The notes under the pieces are model-generated. The model was not told where the DNA came from, made no database searches, and was given only the letters and a program-made list of their open reading frames with translations. The translations under genes and the position numbers were made by a program. A stretch of 32,304 nucleotides of DNA from Desulfovibrio sp. (lineage in GTDB: Bacteria > Desulfobacterota > Desulfovibrionia > Desulfovibrionales > Desulfovibrionaceae), in contig JAISTH010000063.1 of the NCBI GenBank assembly GCA_031272715.1, positions 1 through 32,304 on the forward strand, in the 5' to 3' direction. Shown here one piece after another: positions 16,760 to 25,101 of the stretch; position 1 is the stretch's first letter, and each line of letters starts with the position of its first letter.

Positions 16760-17503
16760 CTATGAGGCGGGCAGTATCCAGATTAGGCTCATCTGACGGC
16801 CGCAGTTCCTGTCCCGGCGGTAGGAGAAGAACGCCCCGTCCATGGTGGCCGTGCACAGATCCACGCCGTGGATGTTGCGGGACGGGACGCCTGCCTGTTC
16901 GAGCTGGTGGCGGGTGAGTCCCCAGAGATCCATGGTCTTGGTGCCTTCGTCGAACCAGGGGAGGAAGTCCGCGCCCCATTCCGCGTCGAAGTTGACGAAC
17001 TGCGCTCGGGCAGGGCCGAGACTCGGCCCCCGGACGGCCAGAAGCTCCGACGGCTGCACCCGGTATCGGGCGCAGATCCGTTCCACGGCGCTTGCGGGGA
17101 AGTTGATGCGGTTGCCTCGCCATCCCACGTGCAGTGCGGCCACGAAGTCTCCGCGGCAATGCGCGATGAGCACCGGCTGGCAATCGGCGGTCTTGATCGC
17201 CAGCGCCTGCCCCGGCACGGCCGTGGCCGTGCCGTCTCCCGCAGGGACGGGACCCTCCTCGAAGGGAGTCGGGGAAGGATCGAAGTGCAGGACGTCCCCG
17301 TGAACCTGCGCGAGTTCCGTCCATTGCCGTATCCCGAGGGCGGCGGCAAGGGAGCGTCGCGTCTCCAGCACGCGGACCGGGTCGTCCCCCATGCCGTAGG
17401 AGATGTTGCCGCCGAGGGGGGAGAGGGGCCGCGATCGCATCTGGAAGGCGCAACGGACGCCGGGAAGGCCGGGAAATTCGAAGGGGATCGTGGTCACGTC
17501 CAC
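16760..17503 (-). CDS. pgeF: PgeF/YfiH family multi-copper polyphenol oxidase (laccase domain) protein
   Basis: Protein of 247 residues in the DUF152/YfiH family; members act as purine nucleoside phosphorylases or on peptidoglycan precursors. Visible motifs are GGNISYGMGDD, QVHGD, TADCQPVLIAHC, HVGWRGN and GVDLCTA; the His, Cys, His set of QVHGD, ADCQPV and HVGWRG is the metal site. Start is GTG 17503, with GAGGGG five bases upstream, overlapping the end of the cyclo-ligase gene by 10 nt, so translational coupling is likely. The true function in this organism is open. Confidence 0.85.
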   Translation of the reverse strand: MDVTTIPFEFPGLPGVRCAFQMRSRPLSPLGGNISYGMGDDPVRVLETRRSLAAALGIRQWTELAQVHGDVLHFDPSPTPFEEGPVPAGDGTATAVPGQALAIKTADCQPVLIAHCRGDFVAALHVGWRGNRINFPASAVERICARYRVQPSELLAVRGPSLGPARAQFVNFDAEWGADFLPWFDEGTKTMDLWGLTRHQLEQAGVPSRNIHGVDLCTATMDGAFFSYRRDRNCGRQMSLIWILPAS

Positions 17504-18102
17504 AGGAACCCCTCGTCCGTGCAGATCGCGTGCATGCGTTGGTCCAGTTCCGTTCGTGGAATTTTTTCCACCATCTGGAAGGAGTAGCACAGCCCGACAC
17601 GCACGAAATCGTCGCCGTGGGCGGCAAGGAAGCGGTCGTAGAACCCTCCGCCCTGGCCCAGTCGCCCGCCGCTCCTGTCGAATGCCACCCCCGGGACCAC
17701 CATGACGTCGAGGGCCCCGTCGGGGATGGGGAATTCCAAGGCGGGCAGGGACGGCAGGGGTTCGGTGACGCCGTAGGCGCCCTTCGCCAGTTGCGTCTCG
17801 TCTTCGCAGCGCACGAGTTCCATCAGGCCGTCGCCCATCGACTTGACCCGGGGCAGATAGACGGTGCACCCCCGGTGCCAGGCGTCGGCCAGCAGCAGCA
17901 CGGTGTCCGTCTCCCCGCGGAAGGCTATGTAGAGGGCGACGGAACTGGCCAGGCGCCACGTGACGTTCTCCAGGAGATTGCGCTGTGCGGCATAGCCGAG
18001 TTCCCGGGCGCGATCCGGCGGCAGGGACAGTCTGCGGGACCGGAACGCGCTTCGCAGCGCGGCCTTGTCCTGGAGCAAGTCATGAGGCGGCAAGCTTTCC
18101 AT
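17494..18102 (-). CDS. 5-formyltetrahydrofolate cyclo-ligase family protein
   Basis: Cytosolic ATP-dependent enzyme that turns 5-formyl-THF into 5,10-methenyl-THF; 202 residues, the usual size. It begins DKAALRSAFRSRRLSLPP, the typical 'K..LR......R..L' N-terminus. Near the C-terminus it has VVPGVAFDRSGGRLGQGGGFYDRFL, where GxRLGxGGGFYDR is the family signature. The ATG at 18102 has no good Shine-Dalgarno; GTG or TTG alternatives are not clearly better. It shares a 74-nt divergent intergenic region with the metallophosphoesterase gene, and that region holds a 15-bp direct repeat. Confidence 0.9.
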   Translation of the reverse strand: MESLPPHDLLQDKAALRSAFRSRRLSLPPDRARELGYAAQRNLLENVTWRLASSVALYIAFRGETDTVLLLADAWHRGCTVYLPRVKSMGDGLMELVRCEDETQLAKGAYGVTEPLPSLPALEFPIPDGALDVMVVPGVAFDRSGGRLGQGGGFYDRFLAAHGDDFVRVGLCYSFQMVEKIPRTELDQRMHAICTDEGFLWT

Positions 18103-18105
18103 GGC

Positions 18106-18143
18106 GGCGAGGTTGTGAGATACTGAGTGGCGAGGTTGTGAGA
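18106..18143. repeat. 15-bp direct repeat in a divergent promoter region
   Basis: GGCGAGGTTGTGAGA occurs at 18106-18120 and again at 18129-18143, a 23-nt period (about two helical turns). It lies between the divergent cyclo-ligase and metallophosphoesterase genes and may bind a regulator. Confidence 0.6.
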
Positions 18144-18176
18144 CGCTGTGGCCACTCTAGCAAAGGAGGGCGGGCC

Positions 18177-18962
18177 ATGCCAAGCACTGGCGGTGATCGT
18201 CTTTGGATCGCCTTGGGGGACATCCACGGCGACATCAAACGTTGCGGGCGCATTCCGGAACTGCCTCGGGCGGACGGGATCATCGTCACCGGCGACCTGA
18301 CCAACGTCGGCGGAGTGCGTGAGGCCGAGGCCGTGATGAACGCCATCGTGGCCCTCGGACTGCCCTGCTGGGCCCAGATCGGCAACATGGACAAGCCTGA
18401 AGTGGACGGCTGGCTCACGAAGAAGGGCTGGAACCTGCACAACACGGTGCGGGAACTCGCCCCCGATGTCGCCGCCTTTGGCATCGGGGCGTCCACGCCC
18501 ACCCCTTTCAAGACGCCCAGCGAATTCCCGGAATCGAGCTATGCGGAGTGGCTGGATCGCTGTTGGCAGGACGCCGGCAAGTATCCCCACACCATTCTGG
18601 TGTCTCACAATCCCCCCAAGGGCACCGCCTGCGACGTCGTCTCCGGAAGCGTCCACGTGGGTTCCCAGGCCGTCCGTGACTTCCTCGAGAAGGCGCAGCC
18701 GGATCTGTGCCTGTGCGGCCACATCCACGAGGCGCGGGCCATGGACAAGGTCGGCCGCACCATCGTGCTGAATCCCGGCGCCTTCGGAACCGGCGGGTAC
18801 ATTCTGGTTCGCCTCGCACAGGGAAAGCTCGACGCGGAACTGTGCACGATTTCGCAAGGGGCGTCCTTGCTGTCCGGTCCCGTGTACGATCCCGAGGTAT
18901 CAAAGGCCGCGCTGTGGTCCATGCCGGAGATGGACGGCAAAGCCGGGCAGGGCCGGCCGTAG
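18177..18962 (+). CDS. metallophosphoesterase
   Basis: Calcineurin-like phosphoesterase of 261 residues. Motifs in order: GDIHGD (residues 14-19, Asp15 and His17), GDLTN (Asp40), GNMD (Asn70), SHNPPKG and GHIHEA, ending with NPGAFGTGGYILV; these are all the metal ligands of the family. The ATG at 18177 is chosen because AGGAGG lies 7 nt upstream and the fold begins right after it, although the frame is open to 17985. It has no signal or membrane segment, so it is probably cytosolic. The substrate is unknown. A 7-bp hairpin (CGAGGCG/CGCCTCG, 18970-18989) separates it from the glycosyltransferase gene. Confidence 0.85.
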   Translation: MPSTGGDRLWIALGDIHGDIKRCGRIPELPRADGIIVTGDLTNVGGVREAEAVMNAIVALGLPCWAQIGNMDKPEVDGWLTKKGWNLHNTVRELAPDVAAFGIGASTPTPFKTPSEFPESSYAEWLDRCWQDAGKYPHTILVSHNPPKGTACDVVSGSVHVGSQAVRDFLEKAQPDLCLCGHIHEARAMDKVGRTIVLNPGAFGTGGYILVRLAQGKLDAELCTISQGASLLSGPVYDPEVSKAALWSMPEMDGKAGQGRP

Positions 18963-19000
18963 CCTGCTGCGAGGCGCTATGACGCCTCGGCGGGAGAGGG

Positions 19001-20194
19001 ATGCGGACGGCGGTCGTACACTACTGGCTGACGGGCATGCGCGGCGGCGAGAAGGTTCTCGACGCCATTCTTGACGTCTATCCCGACGCCGACGTCTTCA
19101 CCCACGTGTACGTGCCGGAGGCCATTTGCGCCGGCATACGCAGACACCGTGTCTTCACGACCTACATCAACCGCCTGCCCTTCGCGGCCCGTCACTACGC
19201 GGCATATCTGCCGCTCATGCCCCACGCCCTGGAACAGCTGGACCTGCGGGAATACGACCTGGTCATCAGTTCCGAGTCCGGGCCCGCCAAGGGAGTGCTG
19301 GCGCGGTCCGACGCCCTGCACGTCTGCTACTGCCACACCCCCATGCGGTACCTCTGGGATTTCTACCAGCAGTATCTGCAGGAATGCGGGCCGGTCACGC
19401 GCCTGCTGTTCCGGATGCTGGCGACGCCCCTGCGTGTCTGGGACGCGTGCTCCGCGCAGCGTGTGGACTTCTTCGTCGCCAATTCCTTCCATGTGGCCCG
19501 GCGCATCATGAGGGACTTCAGGCGTAACTCCACGGTCATCCACCCTCCCGTGGACGTGGACCGGTTCGCGCCGTCCGACGGGGCCGCACGGCAGCCGGAG
19601 GACTTCTACCTTTGCGTGGGCCAGCTGATCCCGTACAAGCGCGTCGATCAAGCCATCTCGGCCTGCGCGCTCCTCGGCAGGAGGCTCGTGGTCATCGGGC
19701 GCGGGAAGGAGGAGATGCGTCTGCGCAAGCTCGCCGGACCGAACGTGACCTTTCTGGGACGGACGGACGAGGCGACCCTGGTCTGGCACCTGCTCCATTG
19801 CAGGGCCTTGCTCTTTCCCGGGGAGGAGGATTTCGGGATCGTGCCCGTGGAGGCCATGGCCGCCGGTTGCCCGGTGATCGCCTACGGCAGGGGAGGCGCG
19901 CTGGAGACCGTCGTCCAGGGGAAGACCGGGGAACTGTACGCGGACGGCGACGTCGCGGGATTGAGCAACGCCATCCTGAAATTCGAGGGTGGGTGCAACG
20001 CGTACGACGAGGAGGCCATCCGGCTGCATGCCCGGCAATTCTCCAAGGAGCGGTTCAAGGAGCGGTTCCGGCGGTTCGTCGACGACTGCCTCGAAGGGCA
20101 GGGCGGTGCAGGTATGGCGTCGACGCCGGGGGAGCCCCGGGTTGTCCCCGGGCCTCCCGCCGATGGCCTCCTTGGCGATGAAATCCTTGGATGA
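19001..20194 (+). CDS. GT4 family glycosyltransferase
   Basis: Protein of 397 residues with the two-Rossmann GT-B fold. The N-terminal half has VVHYWLTGMRGGEKVLDAI (acceptor side) and CYCHTPMRYLWDFY, typical of WbaZ-like mannosyltransferases. The C-terminal half has GQLIPYKRVDQAI and the nucleotide-sugar motif FGIVPVEAMAAGCPVIAY, with the E-x7-E pattern replaced by E(DFGIVPV)E. Its likely role is transfer of a sugar, perhaps mannose from GDP-mannose, in surface polysaccharide synthesis; the sugar is inference. It stands alone without other polysaccharide genes. The last 30 residues are Gly/Pro-rich. GGGAGAGGG directly precedes the ATG. Confidence 0.85.
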   Translation: MRTAVVHYWLTGMRGGEKVLDAILDVYPDADVFTHVYVPEAICAGIRRHRVFTTYINRLPFAARHYAAYLPLMPHALEQLDLREYDLVISSESGPAKGVLARSDALHVCYCHTPMRYLWDFYQQYLQECGPVTRLLFRMLATPLRVWDACSAQRVDFFVANSFHVARRIMRDFRRNSTVIHPPVDVDRFAPSDGAARQPEDFYLCVGQLIPYKRVDQAISACALLGRRLVVIGRGKEEMRLRKLAGPNVTFLGRTDEATLVWHLLHCRALLFPGEEDFGIVPVEAMAAGCPVIAYGRGGALETVVQGKTGELYADGDVAGLSNAILKFEGGCNAYDEEAIRLHARQFSKERFKERFRRFVDDCLEGQGGAGMASTPGEPRVVPGPPADGLLGDEILG

Positions 20195-20248
20195 CGCCTG
20201 CGCCCCGCGTTCGCTTCACGGCGATGCCTGCCATCGCCTCCGTCCCGT

Positions 20249-20953
20249 TCAGGGGAGGATGTTTCCCTTGATGCCCAGAGTGACGACCCGCACGGGAAGC
20301 GCCTTGCCGGATGCGCTGGCGGCCTCGGCGACGGCCTGCTGGATGCCTCCGCAGCACGGGACCTCCATGCGGACCACCGTCACGGACTTGATGTTTCGTT
20401 CGGAAAGGATGCGGGCCATCTTCTCCGCGATCTCCTCCCGGTCGTCCAGCTTGGGACAGGCGATGATGGTGACGCGGCCGTTCATGAAGGTGTCGTGGAA
20501 GTCGCCGTGGGCGTATGCGCAGCAATCGGCGCTGACGAGCAGGTCGGCCCCGTCGAGGTACGGCGCGGTGACGGGCACGAGCCTGAGCTGGATGGGCCAC
20601 TGTCCGAGTCGGCTGCGCCTTGGTGTCCGGTCCGGACTCCTCCCCGCCTCTTCCGTCGCCGCGGTCTGCATGGTCATGACCCGGGATCCCGGGCATCCGC
20701 ATGGCAGGGGTTTTTCCTTCTCCTTGGCGCGTTTGACCGCCTCCTCGTCGAAGGGGGCCGCCTCCCTCTCCTCGAAGGATATCGCCCCTTCGGGACAGGC
20801 CGGCAGGCAGTTCCCCAGGCCGTCGCAGAAATCGTCCCGCAGCAGCTTCGCCTTCCCGTCCACGATGCCTATCGCCGCCTCGTGGCAGGCCTCGGCGCAC
20901 AGGCCGCAGCCGTTGCATTTGTCCTCGTCGATGCGAATGATGCGTCTCAGCAT
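20249..20953 (-). CDS. 4Fe-4S dicluster ferredoxin-like protein
   Basis: Protein of 234 residues. The N-terminus has two cluster motifs, CNGCGLCAEAC and CDGLGNCLPAC, followed by CGCPG. The C-terminal half has SADCCAYAHGDFH, RVTIIACPKLDD and VPCCGG, a cysteine-rich domain found with such ferredoxins in strict anaerobes. It probably transfers electrons in the cytosol, partner unknown. The ATG at 20953 is preceded by AGGAGG 4 nt upstream, so the longer open frame to 21316 is not used. It is divergent from a Crp/Fnr regulator. Similar ferredoxins are reported under HcpR control next to hybrid-cluster-protein genes in Desulfovibrio, but no hcp is present here. Confidence 0.82.
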   Translation of the reverse strand: MLRRIIRIDEDKCNGCGLCAEACHEAAIGIVDGKAKLLRDDFCDGLGNCLPACPEGAISFEEREAAPFDEEAVKRAKEKEKPLPCGCPGSRVMTMQTAATEEAGRSPDRTPRRSRLGQWPIQLRLVPVTAPYLDGADLLVSADCCAYAHGDFHDTFMNGRVTIIACPKLDDREEIAEKMARILSERNIKSVTVVRMEVPCCGGIQQAVAEAASASGKALPVRVVTLGIKGNILP

Positions 20954-20975
20954 GGTTCCTCCTTTGGTGGATGGA

Positions 20976-20992
20976 TTGATAACCGCCATCAT
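20976..20992. promoter_or_regulatory. candidate Crp/Fnr-type operator
   Basis: TTGAT (20976-20980) and ATCAT (20988-20992) form an imperfect dyad with a 7-nt spacer, in the 88-nt divergent region between the ferredoxin gene and the Crp/Fnr gene. The classic FNR spacing is 4 nt, so it is not a standard FNR box. It could be the site of the adjacent regulator. Confidence 0.3.
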
Positions 20993-21041
20993 GCACGAAG
21001 CGCCCGTCGAGTCCGTGGCATTTCCAACGGATGCGTAGAAA

Positions 21042-21704
21042 ATGTTGTCGAACCTGCCGGTCCTTGAAGCTTGTCCCCTCTTCGTCGGCATGTCCCGGAA
21101 GGATCTGGAGTCCCTTCTGCCGTGTCTGGCCCCGGTGGCGCGCAGGCTGGCGAAGGGGGCCTTCGCCTTCGTCGCGGGGGAGAAGGGGCCCCGGCTCGGG
21201 GTGGTCGTCGCCGGCGCCGTGAACGTGGTGCAGGACGATTTTTGGGGGAACCGCACGATACTGACGCACGTCACGGTCGGCGGGATGTTCGGGGAGGCGG
21301 TGATGGCCTCCGACACGGGCGGCGAAACGAGTGTCCAGGCGGCGACGGATGCGGAAGTTGTCCTTTTCGATGGGGAGAGACTGCTTGAAAAGTGCTCGAC
21401 GGCATGCGCATTTCATGTCAGGGTGATAAAGAATTTTGTCATGCTGGTCTCGAGAAAGAACATTGAGCTTTCGAGAAAAATCGAAGTCTTGACCCGCAGA
21501 TCCACGAGGGAGAAATTGCTTGCGTTTTTGTCGGATCAGTCCTTGGCAGCATCGTCATCCGAGTTCGACATCCCCTTCACGCGACAGGAGCTTGCTGAAT
21601 ATCTCGCCGTTGACAGGAGCGCGATGTCCCACGAACTTTCGAAGATGAGGGACGAGGGACTTCTGGAATTTCGGAAGAATCATTTCTCTTTGCGGCATAG
21701 TTGA
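21042..21704 (+). CDS. Crp/Fnr family transcriptional regulator
   Basis: Protein of 220 residues: an N-terminal cyclic-nucleotide-binding-like beta barrel (about 1-125, with LFVGMSRKDLESLL and GGMFGEA), a long dimer helix, and a C-terminal winged helix-turn-helix with FTRQELAEYLAVDRSAMSHELSKMRDEGLL. The FNR cysteine set is absent, so it is not an FNR-type iron-sulfur oxygen sensor; the signal is unknown, and heme- or NO-sensing HcpR-like function is one option. It is divergent from the ferredoxin gene, its most likely target. The 3' part of the gene is less GC-rich than the 5' part. Confidence 0.85.
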   Translation: MLSNLPVLEACPLFVGMSRKDLESLLPCLAPVARRLAKGAFAFVAGEKGPRLGVVVAGAVNVVQDDFWGNRTILTHVTVGGMFGEAVMASDTGGETSVQAATDAEVVLFDGERLLEKCSTACAFHVRVIKNFVMLVSRKNIELSRKIEVLTRRSTREKLLAFLSDQSLAASSSEFDIPFTRQELAEYLAVDRSAMSHELSKMRDEGLLEFRKNHFSLRHS

Positions 21705-21825
21705 AGCATGTTTCCCTATAACAAGACATGCCATTGGTGTGATCAATGCACATCTTCGGTACATCTTGGCCGTTTCACGTCATCCTTCATCCTGCACAAA
21801 AGACCACACCCCATGAAAACGGAAC

Positions 21826-21861
21826 GGCATCGGCCCCGGGGGTGTCCGCGGGGCCGATGCC
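21826..21861 (-). terminator. strong hairpin, probable terminator of tRNA-Asn
   Basis: GGCATCGGCCCC (21826-21837) and GGGGCCGATGCC (21850-21861) form a perfect 12-bp stem. Read on the - strand it lies 40 nt after the tRNA and is followed by GTTCCGTTTTC, a weak T-tract. Confidence 0.6.
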
Positions 21862-21901
21862 GCACTCAGGATCGCGAAAATTTCGCATCCTCCACAAAAA
21901 C

Positions 21902-21977
21902 TGGCTCCCCGAGACGGACTTGAACCGCCAACCTAGTGGTTAACAGCCACCCGCTCTACCGATTGAGCTATCGGGGA
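21902..21977 (-). tRNA. tRNA-Asn (anticodon GTT)
   Basis: A 76-nt cloverleaf on the - strand: acceptor TCCCCGA/TCGGGGA, discriminator G, encoded CCA; D arm with AATCGGTA; anticodon loop CTGTTAA giving GTT between GGTGG and CCACT; T arm GGCGG-TTCAAGT-CCGTC. All arms pair. No integrase gene or repeated 3' end is seen beside it. Confidence 0.96.
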
Positions 21978-22119
21978 ATCCGGGAAGCTGCCTTACACCA
22001 GCACCAGGAACCCGTCAAGCGCTACCCTCGCCTCCCGAGGAATTTTTTCCAGCACCAGGTGGATGATCCCGCGGGATGCGGCCTGTGGCGCGCATTTCCG
22101 GGGATCCAGAGCATCGAAG

Positions 22120-22743
22120 TCATCCGGGCGGGGCGGTTTCGGGCCGGTTCATGAGCCGGTCCAGTCGCTTGCGGTAGCGCTCGGCCTCGCTGTAGACGCA
22201 GCCGCAGTAGGGCTGCCGGTAGACGCCCCACCGGCGGGCCGTGTCCTGTCCTTCCTGCCAGTCCGTCCTGAAATCCTCGTAGACGAAGCGCACGCCGGAG
22301 CGGGCCTCTGCGGCCCGCCCGGCGTCGCGGATGGCATCGTGGGGCTGGTATCGGGAGTAGAGGAGGGTCGTGCTGAAGTTCGGGAACCCGAGTTCCGCGG
22401 CCTTGGCGCAGGTCGCCTCCACCCGGTCCCGGCAGCACCTGTGGCAGCGTCCGGGCGGGACGTCGTCCTCGACGGCCCTTTGCAGCCATGCGGCGACATC
22501 CCAGGTCTCGTCGGCGTAGAGGAGTTCCATGCCGAGGAGCCTTGCGCATTCCCCCGCGGCCTCCCTGCGGCGGAGATATTCCGTCAGGGGATGGATGTTC
22601 GGATTCATGAACCATCCGGTGACGGCGTATCCGGCGTCCTTGAGACGCCCCAGGGGCACGATGGAGCAGGGGCCGCAGCAAACGTGGAGAAGCAGCGCAT
22701 CGGGGCCGGGGTTCCTGCCCGCGAGTGTCCGAGGGGCATCCAC
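22120..22743 (-). CDS. queH: epoxyqueuosine reductase QueH
   Basis: Cytosolic enzyme for the last step of queuosine synthesis, reducing epoxyqueuosine in tRNA to queuosine; it is the cobalamin-independent type that replaces QueG. 207 residues. The cysteine motifs of the DUF208 family are complete: HVCCGPCS near the N-terminus, CHRCCRDR in the middle and YCGCVYSE near the C-terminus; these bind an Fe-S cluster and a second iron. Start is GTG 22743, 12 nt after the RNase E/G stop; the ATG at 22739 is out of frame. The Shine-Dalgarno is weak, so it may depend on coupling. The enzyme acts on tRNAs with a GUN anticodon, including the tRNA-Asn encoded next to it. Confidence 0.92.
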   Translation of the reverse strand: MDAPRTLAGRNPGPDALLLHVCCGPCSIVPLGRLKDAGYAVTGWFMNPNIHPLTEYLRRREAAGECARLLGMELLYADETWDVAAWLQRAVEDDVPPGRCHRCCRDRVEATCAKAAELGFPNFSTTLLYSRYQPHDAIRDAGRAAEARSGVRFVYEDFRTDWQEGQDTARRWGVYRQPYCGCVYSEAERYRKRLDRLMNRPETAPPG

Positions 22744-22755
22744 GGAGCGTGTCTC

Positions 22756-25101
22756 TCAGGACCCGATGGATATCTCTATGGTCTTCCCGTACCGCTTCTC
22801 CAGCTCGCCGATGGCGTCCCGCTTGTGGTTCAGCAGGTACACGACGAGTTCCTGGGTCGTCTGGTAGGCGACCGGGCCCTTCCTGTCCGAGCGTGCCTGC
22901 CGGTTGATCTCCCGCAGGACCTGCAGGGCCTGGAACTCCATGTTGCGCTGCTGACCGGTGCCGCCGCAGGCGGGGCAGGGCACCATGGTGATGGCCAGGG
23001 CCGAGGAGCCCATGCGCTGCCGGACCAGCTCAAGCAGGCCGAAGGAACTGATGTGCCCGACGTCGTGCCGCGCCCTGTCGTTCTTCATGGCGACGCGCAG
23101 CACCTTTTCCACTTCCTTGACGTGCTTCGAGTCCCGCATCTCGATGAAATCTATCACCACCTGGCCGCCGATGTCCCTGAGCTTCAGCTGCCGGGCGATC
23201 ATCGTGGCCGCTTCGAGGTTGGTCTTGTAGGCCATGGCCTCGAAGTCGCCCTTGCCGGAGATCTTGCCGGAGTTGATGTCGATGGCCATGAGCGCCTCGG
23301 TCTGGTCGAAGACCAGGCGTCCGCCCGAGGGCAGCAGGACTTCCCGGGAGTAGATCTGCTCCAGCTGCTTCTGCAGGTTGAACCGCTCCCACATGGACTT
23401 CTTGGGATCCTGGTGCAGGTGGATCACGCCCGTCCGCTTGGGGCAGAGCGCCTCCACGGTCTCCTTGACGCGCTCGACCTCGCTTTCGTTGTCCACCCAG
23501 ATCTCGTCGACGTCGTCGGTCAGGTAGTCCCGGATGGCGCGTTCGGTCAGGCTGGGCTCCACGTGGATCAGCGAGGGCGTGGGCATCTCCGTGGCCTTCT
23601 GGCGGATGTCCTTCCACAGCCGCTTGAGGTACTGCAGGTCGTTGCGCAGCGTGGTCTTCGTCGTGCCGGCGCTGACGGTGCGCACGATGACCCCCATGCC
23701 CTCCCCGGGATCGAGGTCGTTGGCGAGTTCCCGGAGTCTGTCCCGCTCCTCGTCGTCGTCGACCTTGCGGGAGATGCCGATCTGCTCCTGCCCGGGGGTC
23801 AGCACCAGGAACCTCCCCGCGAGGGAGACCCAGGTGGTGAGGAAGGCCCCCTTGTTCCCGGTGGGTTCCTTCACCACCTGGACCAGCAGTTCCTGGCCGT
23901 TCTTGAGGGCCTTCTGGATGAGGGGGAATTTCCGCCCCTTGGGCAGTTCCACGTGCTTGATCCAGTATTCGGGGTGGATCTCGTCGATCTGCAGGAAGCC
24001 GTTCTTCCCGTTGCCGAAGTTGACGAAGGCGGCCTGCAGGTTGGTGTCGATGTTCTGGATGACGCCCTTGTAGATGTTCCCCTTGATCTTCTGCTGGTGG
24101 AGCATCTCGAGGTAGTACTCGAGGATCGTGCCGTCCTCGGTCAGGGCCACTTCGACCTGCTCCCCGGCGACGACGCCGACGAGCATGCGGCGGCAGGACT
24201 GGCCGCTCTTCCTTCCCTTCTGGGGTCTCTTCGGGGGGGCGTCGACGGCGGGGACCTCCGGCGCTTCGGCCTGGGACGTCTCGTCCGGGAGGGGCGCATC
24301 CGTGCGTGCCCGTTCGCCGTCCTCGGACGTCGCGGCATCGCCGGCGTCCTGTGCGTGGCTCTTGCCGCGTCCGCCCCTGCGGGAGCGCCTGCGGCGCTTC
24401 TGTTCCGTACCTTCGCCGGCGGTCCCGTTCTCGGACTTCCCGTCCGTCCCGGGTTGATCCTCGGCATCGTCCTGTTTCGTCGCCGCGTCCTCGGCATGAC
24501 GCGCATCGGCGTCCGTGGCGGCGTCTTCGGCGACGGCGGCCGTCTGCCCTTCCTCGGTGGCGCCGTTGGTGCCGTGTCCCTTGCCTCGTCCTCCCCTGCG
24601 GGACCTTCTGCTTTTGCGCTTCTGGCCGTCGGGGCTTTCGGCGGCGTGTTCCTCGCCGGGGGGAGCGGGGAGCGCGCCATCCAGGGAGAAGGGGGCGGAG
24701 GGGTGGACGCGCGCGGGTTCCTGCTCGGACGGGACGGAACCGCCATCGGCGGGGCCGTCGGCGACCGGGGATGCCTGCGTGTCGTTCTTGAGCGCGGACT
24801 TTCTCGAGCCTCTGCGCCGCCGGGAACCGCCCTCGGAGGCGTTCTCCTCGGCCCTGTCCTGTTGGCCGTCGGTGTCGGGAGACGTGGACGTGCCGCCGGC
24901 CTTGGCGGCAGGCGGGGCTGGCTCGACCGGGGCTTCGGCGAGCGTTTCGGCGTCCGTTGCGGATGCTTTTGGTGGCTTGCGGCTGCGGGATCTGGCGCGG
25001 GGTTTCCGGTCCTCGGACTTGGCGGGCCCTTCCGCCCCATCCGCGGATGTCGTCTTGTCCGGATCCTCCCCGAGGGGGGTGAGGTTCTCCGTGTCGTTCA
25101 T
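22756..25101 (-). CDS. ribonuclease E/G family protein with long disordered N-terminus
   Basis: Endoribonuclease of 781 residues for mRNA turnover and rRNA/tRNA processing. The catalytic core starts at about residue 305: an S1 domain (about 342-375), the metal aspartates in ALMAIDINSGK (Asp608) and VVIDFIEM (Asp651), and the Zn-link CPACGGTG (Cys709, Cys712). Residues 1-304 are low-complexity Ala/Glu/Asp/Pro sequence with three arginine-rich islands: SRRRRGSRK (93-101), RSRRGGRGK (166-174) and RSRRGGRGK (239-247). The scaffold arm that E. coli RNase E carries at its C-terminus is absent; here a comparable disordered, RNA-binding-like arm sits at the N-terminus. The ATG is preceded by AAGGA. 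It is followed by queH. Confidence 0.92.
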   Translation of the reverse strand: MNDTENLTPLGEDPDKTTSADGAEGPAKSEDRKPRARSRSRKPPKASATDAETLAEAPVEPAPPAAKAGGTSTSPDTDGQQDRAEENASEGGSRRRRGSRKSALKNDTQASPVADGPADGGSVPSEQEPARVHPSAPFSLDGALPAPPGEEHAAESPDGQKRKSRRSRRGGRGKGHGTNGATEEGQTAAVAEDAATDADARHAEDAATKQDDAEDQPGTDGKSENGTAGEGTEQKRRRRSRRGGRGKSHAQDAGDAATSEDGERARTDAPLPDETSQAEAPEVPAVDAPPKRPQKGRKSGQSCRRMLVGVVAGEQVEVALTEDGTILEYYLEMLHQQKIKGNIYKGVIQNIDTNLQAAFVNFGNGKNGFLQIDEIHPEYWIKHVELPKGRKFPLIQKALKNGQELLVQVVKEPTGNKGAFLTTWVSLAGRFLVLTPGQEQIGISRKVDDDEERDRLRELANDLDPGEGMGVIVRTVSAGTTKTTLRNDLQYLKRLWKDIRQKATEMPTPSLIHVEPSLTERAIRDYLTDDVDEIWVDNESEVERVKETVEALCPKRTGVIHLHQDPKKSMWERFNLQKQLEQIYSREVLLPSGGRLVFDQTEALMAIDINSGKISGKGDFEAMAYKTNLEAATMIARQLKLRDIGGQVVIDFIEMRDSKHVKEVEKVLRVAMKNDRARHDVGHISSFGLLELVRQRMGSSALAITMVPCPACGGTGQQRNMEFQALQVLREINRQARSDRKGPVAYQTTQELVVYLLNHKRDAIGELEKRYGKTIEISIGS

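Noticed and set aside
22068-22079. 12-bp palindrome ATCCCGCGGGAT after queH as a terminator
   Set aside because: It has no loop and no adjacent T-tract on the coding strand.
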